64,000 nt of DNA. Origin: Aphrophora alni. Lineage: Eukaryota; Arthropoda; Insecta; Hemiptera; Aphrophoridae. The notes below the pieces were generated by a model. It was not told the origin of the DNA. It saw only the letters and a list, made by a program, of their open reading frames with translations, and did not search any database. Positions within the stretch are counted from its first letter, which is position 1; each line of letters opens with the position of its first letter. The stretch covers positions 86,835,267 to 86,899,266 of the forward strand of contig OY740770.1 in NCBI GenBank assembly GCA_963513935.1, read 5' to 3'. This document shows positions 60,701 through 62,879 of this stretch, piece by piece. Made by a program: the position numbers and the translations under genes.

Positions 60701-62431
60701 ACGTACTGTATTACAGGTGATAAGTTGTTCTAAAAAACTCTAAAAACCTTAAAAATGGCCGATAATTTGAAATTTGTTTGTCTAATGAACTTTCCCAAGC
60801 GATCGTAAAAACAAAATATCGACAAATTGGAAAAAAGGTGTAAAACACGCCATTTAGATTTGCTATAATAATATACTGGGTGATTCAAAAAGAAACGGAG
60901 AGACATGTTCAGTACATGTTTTACTAGTAAATTTACAGAATAGTGTTCATATAAACATAGGTTTGAATAGATTTAATTTTCAGTCTATCCGCCTAACTTT
61001 AGAACTAAATAAATATAGTAATTTTTCCCTAAAACAGGTTATGAAAATTAGGACAAACAATTTTTAAAAATACTATAAAAAAAGTTGGTTAAAATGCCTT
61101 TTTAAAATACCTCAACTTTCCATTTTGTTCAATTTTTCTGCTAATTATCTACACCAGTTTGTAATTATTACTCGATGTATTAGACTTTGTGAATAAGATA
61201 TTGTAGCCAAAACAAATACAGTATAGGCCTATCAACAGTGCTTAATAATACTGTTTGTTGACAATGTGCAATAGGCCTACATTGAGTAATAATAAAGAGC
61301 CGATGTAAGCCAGTAGATGTTCTAGACAATTACCAGATAACTATGATTTTTGTTTTCTATCCATAACTCTGTTACTTTTCAGCATACACAACAAATAAAA
61401 ATAACAGTAGTGTTATTACAACTTTCATCCTAACTTTAGTTTAAATTTCACCTGAATTTGACTTTGGAAATAAGAAAAATCGTCTCTGAAAACAGCCTAA
61501 ATTTGCGAAATTTTGAAATATTTTAAATACCTGTAGCTTCTAAACAGTTAAGATATATCGAAAATTGTCCAAGAATAAAATTGTCTTTTAGTATTGTGTT
61601 TTATTCACATGAAAAAAATTGTAACTTTCGTACTTATTAAATCAGTGGTCACACCGGTTTCGGAGTTTCGACCATCCTATATATACAGATAAGAATTGAA
61701 AGGCGTACAGTCTAGTCACACACCAGTAACAGGAAGATAATAGCGTAATGTGTGTTACTGTAATAAGTTGTTCTTTGTCTTCTGGGCTTCTTATGAGAGT
61801 CAGTTCGTGTGATATTTGACACTATTTTATTAATTTACAACATTGTTAACGTAACGAACAACCATCATAGTAATATATACATATTAATAACTAGAATTTC
61901 ATTATTTTTATTACGGTACCGGTAAGCTTCGAATTAGGTTATCTCTGAGTCTTTGTTGCAGGCATATTATATTTATCGCTATGGAAGTAATTGTTTACGT
62001 ATGACTTATACAATTTTTTTATCATGTAGCGTACTTTTAAAAGAATTTCTCAGAAATGTTTAAAGATATGATATATATTTTAATTTATAACTTATATTAA
62101 ATTTATGTCGGAACATTTAAATTATTTTTTAATTTGTAGAAAAAAAACATACCATTAGAAATCTACAAGTTATAATTATGTTTAACATACTTCAAGGTTT
62201 AATATTTTTTGCACACATTTTGAAACAAAAGTAAAGTTTAGATTAATGTTTAATTGCTTAATTAAAATAAACATTACCTAATCGGTTTAAACCATGGCTA
62301 AAATGTCCTCTTTTATCGGCTTCTAAGAGCAAATCGGCCATTGCAACAGCATGATTTTGTGGTGTCCCAACACTAGTCATACAGTCAACAATGAAGCGAC
62401 GAATTTCATTTAAAGCAACTCTGCCCGTCAT
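12229..62431 (-). CDS. Ldh_2-family NAD(P)-dependent dehydrogenase (malate/L-lactate dehydrogenase-like), 9 exons
   Basis: Joining nine minus-strand exons, all with GT-AG borders and matching phases, gives 1,071 coding bases and 356 residues, the normal size for Pfam Ldh_2 (PF02615). The family reduces or oxidises 2-hydroxy/2-keto acids with NAD(P)H and includes malate, sulfolactate and diketogulonate dehydrogenases. Family motifs appear in order: RGHFSHGLNR (41-50, holding the His proposed as acid/base in relatives), WVDGNNGLG, SNHYGIA (116-122), MSFTNTSP, LGTNPLS (156-162), LDMATTAVAVGK (175-186), PEGWAQD, TTDAE, MPLGG and YKGYGLALLVE (234-244). There is no obvious signal peptide, so a cytosolic enzyme is likely. 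The start is the first ATG (MTGRVALNE) downstream of an in-frame stop. The substrate cannot be inferred. Introns are very large and full of transposon relics, but every exon is intact. Confidence 0.93.
12561..13385 (+). pseudogene. piggyBac-type transposase relic (C-terminal half)
   Basis: Piecewise translation gives FLDQGHNLYMYN and then SSLLAAYLNTH (family: LL..GH.++.DN+YTS..L...L), at about 12630-12710. Then comes a KRKQMPAS segment (family: G T+ ..R K .. P), and after a decayed gap RLTARNFPKLVPA (about 13196-13235), QCYVC, and RIKDSRYQCFEYNIGLHI and then ECFAKYH (about 13300-13370). The last part is the cysteine-rich C-terminal domain of piggyBac transposases. The DN of the catalytic region reads YN followed by a stop here, so the copy is dead. 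The order matches the family although frames shift repeatedly. It lies in intron 8, antisense to the dehydrogenase gene. Confidence 0.75.
13066..13135. repeat. AATATAGTAAT-type simple repeat
   Basis: Short units of ATATAGTAGT/ATAGTAATA recur several times, with TCATTGAAAATATA present on both sides. Simple-sequence expansion inside the gap of the piggyBac relic. Confidence 0.5.
14585..14840 (+). pseudogene. hAT-family transposase C-terminal (dimerisation) relic
   Basis: Translation reads SDEQSFSALR, stop, VKNYLCNSLVQIKLNNLMVI and then AIEGNV, followed by DLQKLIKTF. hAT and ZMYM-like transposases end in a dimerisation domain with the pattern ERSFS.L+.IK.YLR..M.Q.RL..L+++.IE. The element's N-terminal part is not recognisable, although 14.03-14.45 kb may be its remains. 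Stops and small size mark a relic. It is oriented opposite to the host gene. Confidence 0.65.
15020..17000. other. intron DNA, no gene recognised
   Basis: AT-rich. Two short less AT-rich patches, near 15440-15860 and 16030-16135, stand out but have no open frame or recognised motif. They may be scraps of repeats. Confidence 0.4.
17032..17196 (+). mobile_element. possible LTR-retroelement scar: LTR end plus tRNA-Lys-type primer-binding site
   Basis: TGGCGCCCAAC at 17186-17196 equals the first 11 bases of the primer-binding site complementary to the 3' end of tRNA-Lys in many LTR retroelements. It is preceded by a sequence ending ATTACA plus two bases, the usual spacing between an LTR ending in CA and the PBS. 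An AATAAA lies upstream near 17032. No gag or pol coding follows, and the LTR start was not found, so this may be only a scar or a chance match. Confidence 0.3.
17823..18950 (+). pseudogene. Tc1/mariner-type transposase relic (second lineage)
   Basis: The segment 17905-18020 reads DGNDTAAALKYQCRYPGWRI and then PNPKMTSGTF, matching the helix-turn-helix N-terminus of arthropod Tc1/mariner transposases (N..AA..Y..R+P.RR.P). Further on come FTDKAQFTCDGVKNSRNENT (first catalytic Asp, 18333-18392), a FNINVWFGVI-like segment near 18450-18480, YQYDGSFP (second Asp, about 18620) and MDWRLLSSILATQVARLTPV followed by DFVF (third acidic position, about 18690-18770). Several frames and stops are needed, so it is inactive. 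The domain order is complete, so this is a full-length but decayed copy. Ends were not resolved. Confidence 0.8.
19260..20222 (+). pseudogene. mariner (SETMAR-like) transposase relic
   Basis: The start reads MYGKNIMSHKAVRKLYHLFQ (about 19298-19357), the helix-turn-helix region of classical mariner transposases. Further segments: LIEIVNEKI, GDGFHSHTVPCDETWRYC (first catalytic Asp in GDETW, about 19620-19675), FSTRKLMATGF (about 19760-19790), LHGNTWQYIAAC (equivalent of LHDNARPH with the Asp lost, about 19940-19980), HPTYNSDLAPSDYYLFPHVK (about 20020-20080) and ESWMTVSTYGSTHKCRSSIT near the end. The Asp-to-Gly change and many stops mean it is inactive. The last bases form an 11-bp hairpin (20189-20222). 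Confidence 0.85.
20189..20222. repeat. perfect 11-bp inverted repeat (hairpin)
   Basis: CACCAATATAA at 20189-20199 and its exact complement TTATATTGGTG at 20212-20222, with a 12-base loop. It lies where the 3' end of the mariner relic is expected. Confidence 0.7.
21329..21439 (-). CDS. dehydrogenase exon 8
   Basis: A 111-bp exon of 37 codons, phase 0 on both sides. Acceptor TTGACAG|GTTGAA, donor GCTTGC|GTGAGT. It encodes PVLVPGDPEKK (the VPGDPE motif is typical of eukaryotic Ldh_2 proteins) and then the C-terminal helix region. Confidence 0.93.
21440..22283 (-). other. dehydrogenase intron 7 (844 bp)
   Basis: The shortest intron of the gene. AT-rich, with no feature seen in it. Confidence 0.85.
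22284..22441 (-). CDS. dehydrogenase exon 7
   Basis: A 158-bp exon. Acceptor TTTTTTTAG|GTAGCC, donor CCATCA|GTAAGT, phase 1 in and phase 0 out. It encodes residues 252-304: SHFGPNVRKW, then ADLGQCFIAINPQCFAPGFE and RMSDLLDSLRDLPS, corresponding to the GQ.FIAI.P..F segment of the family. Confidence 0.93.
24064..24101. repeat. (AT)n microsatellite
   Basis: Pure AT run followed by (TG)4. Inside intron 6. Confidence 0.9.
24647..24682. repeat. (AT)n microsatellite
   Basis: Pure AT run inside intron 6, about 550 bp from the preceding one. Confidence 0.9.
25362..25557 (-). CDS. dehydrogenase exon 6
   Basis: A 196-bp exon. Acceptor CATTTTAG|ATAGAAG, donor GGAG|GTAAAT, phase 0 in and phase 1 out. 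It encodes residues 187-251 including PIPEGWAQDKEGNITTDAE, LMPLGG and SGYKGYGLALLVETFCGILG. The open frame runs past the donor into intron sequence, but the family match stops at the splice site. Confidence 0.93.
25558..29343 (-). other. dehydrogenase intron 5 (3.8 kb)
   Basis: From 25558 to about 28200 it holds AT-rich DNA with nothing recognised. A retrotransposon fragment occupies 28200-28980. Confidence 0.8.
28200..28980 (-). pseudogene. retrotransposon fragment, region downstream of reverse transcriptase with nuclease-like motifs
   Basis: The minus strand reads GKFTYRNHNVLSVVQEALSL (28890-28830), IHFIREGSKISRMASR, PDLDFKILVDY, then LSTKQLIMVDLTVPWE (about 28655-28600) and, after stops, CFAVEVTERGLP (about 28490-28460). 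From memory, a family of animal retrotransposon polyproteins shows RY.+RH+.VL, then F+REG, W...VDL, VDLTVPWE and VEVG.RG in this order after the reverse transcriptase. The acidic residues in VDL, VDLTVPWE and VEV resemble a PD-(D/E)XK nuclease (inference). The 28687-28977 frame of 96 residues is intact, but the whole is broken downstream. No reverse transcriptase was recognised upstream. The fragment is in the same orientation as the host gene, in intron 5. Confidence 0.6.
29344..29442 (-). CDS. dehydrogenase exon 5
   Basis: A 99-bp exon of 33 codons, phase 0 on both sides. Acceptor GTTGCAG|GCTGC, donor GGAAAA|GTATGA. It encodes AALGTNPLSLAAPAENGD and then ILDMATTAVAVGK, two of the most conserved motifs of Ldh_2 proteins. 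Confidence 0.93.
30572..31720 (-). mobile_element. hAT element remnant (CAGTGGCGGCTC end plus transposase relic)
   Basis: CAGTGGCGGCTCATGA at 30572-30587 has the CAGTGGCGG(A/C)TC start widely seen at hAT (ZMYM-type) element ends. About 350 bp inside, the minus strand reads ERCVSTLKMIKMFLKNSI, stop, then CLSSLAVCSVHKVII (about 31130-31000), the hAT C-terminal dimerisation pattern (ERSFSTLK+IK.+LR..M.Q.RL..LA+LS+). Upstream on the same strand, 31709-31485 is open for 74 residues and includes MKQQIYFGKSFTEH. The rest has many stops. The other terminal repeat was not found, so the 5' end is truncated or disrupted. Confidence 0.65.
31688..32480 (+). pseudogene. fragment of a transposase-like gene, apparently the N-terminal part of the family at 2022-3271
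   Basis: Two frames, 31688-31945 and 32008-32190, read TSPNSKMNSLCGNLKVPTLI, IKRKLIYSEILTKHLEETRK and then RKKSLKRINNAMIVRTFLEL and DINSRTCPGKN. From memory, the uncharacterised arthropod transposase-like family with FDFAQNLPLP and SDNCGGQNRN has an N-terminal part with SP..K...L, IKK+L+F.E.L and FL..D.NSR...GKK.T. This stretch fits that part, separated by one frame break. No catalytic half follows. It was probably inserted beside or into the hAT remnant. Confidence 0.4.
32686..32999. mobile_element. 314-bp MITE-like element with TIRs, possibly Harbinger-derived
   Basis: The left end GTGGCCCACACACACACGCA, continuing ACGG, and the right end (complement GTGGCGGCCCCACACGCAAC, continuing GG) are inverted and nearly identical apart from small indels. 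A subterminal block starting CCACACAC..ACGGAA..GAAGGC is repeated directly at about 32690-32737 and 32757-32793. Inside, ATG at 32817 opens a 47-codon frame beginning MASTDDDDALAVIGLLLAIK, which resembles the N-terminus of PIF/Harbinger transposases. This suggests an internally deleted Harbinger-like copy. The family is inferred, and a 3-bp target duplication is not clear. Confidence 0.6.
33074..33128. repeat. 19-bp tandem repeat, about 2.9 copies
   Basis: GTTGAAAAGTTACAGATTT starts at 33074 and 33093, and a third partial copy starts at 33112. Copies are identical over the shared length. Confidence 0.9.
33618..33671 (-). CDS. dehydrogenase exon 4
   Basis: A 54-bp exon of 18 codons, phase 0 on both sides. 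Acceptor TTTTTCAG|GGCATG, donor AAAGCT|GTAAGTA. It encodes GMSFTNTSPLLCPTRSKA, the conserved nucleotide-binding segment (xxFTNTxP) of the family. Confidence 0.92.
35910..38302 (+). pseudogene. piggyBac-type transposase relic, near full length
   Basis: It starts with MDFNEKERLTLLFDI (35911) and an acidic stretch, then an RG-rich segment RGRGSVRGRGRG (about 36680-36715). The catalytic core is decayed, including HCKDSFSPSEYVTVDKMLES (about 37283-37342; family: F...C...+.PSEYL.+DE.+). An intact 132-residue frame at 37560-37958 reads VVRLSTFNNYS, FYNLTKGGVDVVDQMKSFYS and INAFVIY, which is the hallmark piggyBac FYN.TKGGVD.+DQ...Y segment. The C-terminus has an AYGCYGFC..C..CH and CVRCRRRGKK cysteine-rich domain (about 38140-38275). 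The order matches piggyBac transposases, with stops and frameshifts throughout. It is antisense to the host gene in intron 3. Confidence 0.88.
38557..38606. repeat. (AT)n microsatellite
   Basis: About 50 bases of uninterrupted AT, 250 bp downstream of the piggyBac relic. Confidence 0.9.
39684..39745 (-). CDS. dehydrogenase exon 3
   Basis: A 62-bp exon too short to stand out as an open frame. Acceptor CTTGAAG|GATCT (a weak, AAG-type site), donor ATGATG|GTAAGA. Phase 1 in, phase 0 out. It encodes GSNHYGIASWYSMQALANNM, the SNH(F/Y)G motif region of Ldh_2 enzymes. Confidence 0.9.
39746..42585 (-). other. dehydrogenase intron 2 (2.8 kb)
   Basis: Contains a short RTE-like LINE scrap (39995-40113). 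The rest is AT-rich. The 40607-40927 minus-strand open frame has no recognisable domain. Confidence 0.8.
39995..40113 (-). pseudogene. LINE reverse-transcriptase C-terminal scrap (RTE-like)
   Basis: The minus strand reads MVEEFRYLGSSITNTNDIAE and EVRI, and after a break LTELFMDY. Reverse transcriptases of RTE-like and related LINEs carry (V/F)..F+YLGS.IT..ND+..E+..RI..AN+AFYGL just after the polymerase core, matching in order and spacing. Only about 120 bp is recognisable. Confidence 0.6.
42586..42774 (-). CDS. dehydrogenase exon 2
   Basis: Acceptor TTAACAG|ATATG and donor AAAG|GTATTC, phase 1 in and phase 1 out, 189 bp. It encodes residues 52-114, starting DMYIRDLKLK and containing ATAWVDGNNGLGP, which matches the family's substrate/cofactor loop region. 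Confidence 0.92.
46195..47265 (-). repeat. two diverged copies of one repeat, possibly coding-derived
   Basis: About 46195-46300 and 47160-47265 share TTGACCAAC(T)CTTGTT-type sequence followed by a (TT)CGACACT/CCAACACT block and a TTTATTT(C/T)ATTT block in the same order. On the minus strand they would read KKTRVGQERIGR and KRTKVGQNSKCETYRNDERE respectively. The 47-kb copy continues FNPRLQCKRCRSQ and then meets a GTAGGT. The protein family was not recognised. Confidence 0.35.
48108..48160. repeat. CGTTACG-rich short repeat with palindromes
   Basis: CGTTACG occurs three times within about 50 bases (AACGTTACGTTGCGTTACGT, then TTCGTTACGT), including ACGTAACGT palindromes. It stands out in the AT-rich intron and directly precedes the tRNA-like scrap. 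Confidence 0.55.
48163..48222 (+). pseudogene. tRNA-like 3' half (tRNA pseudogene or SINE scrap)
   Basis: CTCGCTTCACAAATGAGAGG followed by TTGCTGGTTCAATTCTCG resembles the anticodon arm, variable region and T arm (internal promoter B box GGTTCAATTC) of a eukaryotic tRNA. The loop would be TTCACAA with CAC in the anticodon position. The anticodon stem is only partly paired and no D arm or A box lies upstream. It is therefore a relic, not a working tRNA gene. Confidence 0.35.
48713..48761. repeat. (AT)n microsatellite
   Basis: About 49 bases of uninterrupted AT in intron 1. The open frame crossing it is a low-complexity artefact. Confidence 0.9.
50426..50872 (-). other. 148-codon open frame of unknown nature
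   Basis: An ATG-initiated minus-strand frame whose first half is dominated by F, I, L and Y (hydrophobic runs such as FYPIFNIFCIFFLFY) and whose second half is Lys-rich. Such composition is expected by chance in AT-rich DNA read in this phase. No domain is recognised. It lies in intron 1 in the same orientation as the host gene. Probably spurious, listed because it is the longest unexplained frame in the intron. Confidence 0.12.
51578..51805 (+). pseudogene. LINE ORF2 fragment (upstream of reverse transcriptase core)
   Basis: The plus strand reads KYFFGNWGCPVLLYLSFQTG, SFPDKLKVTLVYPVG and stops. Non-LTR reverse transcriptases have a (S).(S)++ G.FPD.LK.A.V.P++K motif just before the catalytic palm. 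The first 165 bp (to 51742) reappear inverted at 55641-55835. Only this small part of the element is present here. Confidence 0.65.
51824..51853. repeat. perfect 12-bp hairpin
   Basis: TTTAATGTTATA (51824-51835) and its exact complement TATAACATTAAA (51842-51853) with a six-base loop. It lies just past the LINE fragment. Confidence 0.75.
51880..53000. other. repeat-like non-coding stretch, no gene
   Basis: Contains scattered AAAATGGCGGCCATTT (51966-51981), AAAATGGAGGAC and AAAATGGCAGCC motifs and GTTACAAATG-like phrases typical of interspersed non-coding repeats in insect genomes. No open frame of interest. Confidence 0.35.
53109..54369 (-). mobile_element. mariner-like element with about 125-bp terminal inverted repeats
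   Basis: The left arm (53109-53233) and right arm (54245-54369) are inverted copies, about 90% identical by eye. They start TATAACGCATGTCCCATAAA and TATAACGGGTGACCCATAAA respectively and both run to AATGTGGAACACA. The arms enclose a minus-strand transposase relic. TA at the outer border fits the TA target of Tc1/mariner elements. Arms this long are unusual for mariner proper (about 30 bp) and better known from some Tc1-like lineages. Internal sequence is 1.0 kb. Confidence 0.85.
53193..54062 (-). pseudogene. transposase relic of the long-TIR element
   Basis: From the minus-strand start: RYTKEQGVVIVKTHYKIGEF and EIVRKFREIFGRREAPN (helix-turn-helix N-terminus, about 54058-53940), EMINKFEEKVSLLDVKPPGR and PR (linker ending GRPR-like, about 53930-53870), then after a frame change a decayed IIFSDE-like segment (about 53620), LKGYVNKQYSRVWGT (about 53590-53545), PLHTQRTTVWCGFLTGDLIG and SYFFENEAG (53530-53440), and GRFQQDAQTSHTAR (catalytic WFQQDGATAHTAR equivalent, about 53400-53360). 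The C-terminal end RVAGHL runs into the left TIR. At least two frameshifts and an apparent deletion make it non-functional. Family: arthropod Tc1/mariner group with the DUF4817-type N-terminus. Confidence 0.85.
55020..55250. other. GC-richer block with inverted CCAAT elements
   Basis: Against the AT-rich background this stretch is clearly richer in G, C and CpG. TCGGCCAATC (55070-55079) and its exact complement GATTGGCCGA (55115-55124) give two inverted CCAAT boxes 35 bp apart. No open frame or known element was recognised. It may be a relic promoter or the end of a transposon (inference). Confidence 0.4.
55320..55640 (-). pseudogene. LINE reverse transcriptase relic
   Basis: The minus strand reads GKIFVDISSAFDSVDRKILL (first catalytic Asp motif D+S.AFD.VD...LL, about 55615-55555), GVVHEWFSSYHANS after a frame change, NMGVPQGTVLSAILFIIYVG (the GVPQG.+LGP.LF.+Y motif, about 55455-55400), and ISFTDDITLIY (FADD catalytic pair, 55343-55354). 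It is a non-LTR polymerase palm in correct order, with stops and frameshifts. Just upstream on its own strand it continues into the inverted copy at 55641-55835. Confidence 0.85.
55641..55835 (-). repeat. inverted copy of the LINE segment at 51578-51742
   Basis: The complement reads GGAAATTGGGGATGTCCTGT preceded by AATCGCATCTTCAAATTATG, matching 51578-51742 with a few indels. It belongs to the LINE relic that continues into 55320-55640. The two LINE copies therefore face each other across the long-TIR mariner element. Confidence 0.85.
55836..57252. other. intron DNA, no gene seen
   Basis: Includes an A-rich run at 56955-56983. The small open frame 55986-56192 shows no recognisable domain. 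Confidence 0.4.
57253..57870. repeat. dispersed repeat copy 1 (pairs with 61072-61645)
   Basis: It shares with the 61-kb copy, in the same order and orientation: GGTTAAAAT, a TTATGTAGC/ATTATAGCCGAAACAAAT block, GATTTTTGTTTTCT, CTCTGTTA, ATAACAGTAGTGTTATTA, AAATTTCACCTG and CTGTAGCT(C/T)CTAAAC, with a final GTCAC. It is non-coding as far as can be seen. The family was not recognised. Confidence 0.7.
59215..60010 (+). pseudogene. LINE ORF2 tail: RNase H domain and C-terminal zinc region
   Basis: Piecewise plus-strand translation gives WYTNSS (family: +YTDGSK, about 59218), GSGVYELRPGDEAFNSLGT (about 59260-59315), GTTFQAELIS (about 59312-59342), RIRIYTDSK (about 59398), VTLYWVPKHKGVDRNEETNR and LANRA (59468-59542). 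This is the D-E-D-D RNase H domain of Jockey-like non-LTR elements with its GHKG.+GNE.AD.LA end. Then GHCGLRVDLHRLGAYH and EETAGNITFDCEALAEK (about 59763-59895) correspond to the TGH..+..HL..+G and EET..H+...C.AL segment at the very end of such ORF2 proteins. It has several frameshifts. It lies in intron 1, antisense to the host gene. Confidence 0.85.
60871..60960. other. possible orphan transposon end (ACTGGGTGATTCAAAAAGAA)
   Basis: A TA followed by CTGGGTGATTCAAAAAGAAA resembles the terminal repeats of small arthropod Tc1/mariner-type elements. No inverted partner or transposase was found nearby, so this is tentative. Confidence 0.25.
61072..61645. repeat. dispersed repeat copy 2 (pairs with 57253-57870)
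   Basis: Same orientation as copy 1, with the shared blocks described there. It differs by an insertion around 61195-61290 that contains two TAGGCCTA octamers. It ends at AGTGGTCAC near 61645. Confidence 0.7.
62278..62431 (-). CDS. dehydrogenase exon 1 (start codon)
   Basis: Residues 1-51 plus one base. The ATG is at 62431 (MTGRVALNEIRR). The same frame is open about ten codons further upstream but has no ATG there, only a GTG, and then a stop. The exon ends at the donor GATTAG|GTAATG. It contains RGHFSHGLNR, the N-terminal signature of the family with the proposed catalytic His. Confidence 0.9.
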
Positions 62432-62611
62432 ATTGATTATGCAACGCACAATTACCGACACAAACTCTCAAACACAACTGCTCCTAAGCGGTGTATAGGA
62501 CTTTTACCATTTTATCATTGATAGCGGGAATAGATGAAGGTCACGCAGTGCAACCGCGGAGAAATGTAACAAGGGAAATTTTGTCATACCGAGGGAAATG
62601 TTTGATCGCCA

Positions 62612-62617
62612 CACGTG
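62612..62617. promoter_or_regulatory. CACGTG E-box upstream of the dehydrogenase start
   Basis: A palindromic CACGTG about 180 bp upstream of the ATG of exon 1, in a stretch richer in CpG than the surroundings (62480-62640), which is the likely promoter side. A hexamer can occur by chance, and no TATA box was assigned. Confidence 0.25.
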
Positions 62618-62879
62618 GTCTTATCGTATAAACCTTGGCTTCACTCGGAGTTTTCAACATCAGAGTGAAATACTGTAGTTGATATTTTTACCTGTGCATG
62701 AACTTTTATCTTTTGTCTCATCTGAGAATTATTAATAATTTTCTTCACCAAGTATAGTACTAATATTATGTAAATATTAACAATAATTTACATATTTGTT
62801 TTTTCCTTTGATTCATTTTTCAGTTACTGTATATTTTAATTGAACATAAAATCAGTTATTTCTGCGTTCCAGACAAGAA

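Larger units (their letters stand above)
42775..62277 (-). other. dehydrogenase intron 1 (19.5 kb)
   Basis: A very large first intron. 42775-46190 and 47265-51577 show mostly AT-rich DNA without recognisable genes. LINE pieces, a long-TIR mariner-like element and diverged repeat pairs fill 51.6-61.7 kb. No other host exon was found inside it on either strand. Confidence 0.85.

Noticed and set aside
62432..62461. Upstream extension of dehydrogenase exon 1 (SVIVRCIIN...)
   Set aside because: It begins at a GTG, not an ATG, and a stop lies just upstream. The first ATG (62431) aligns with the family start, so the extension is probably 5' untranslated.
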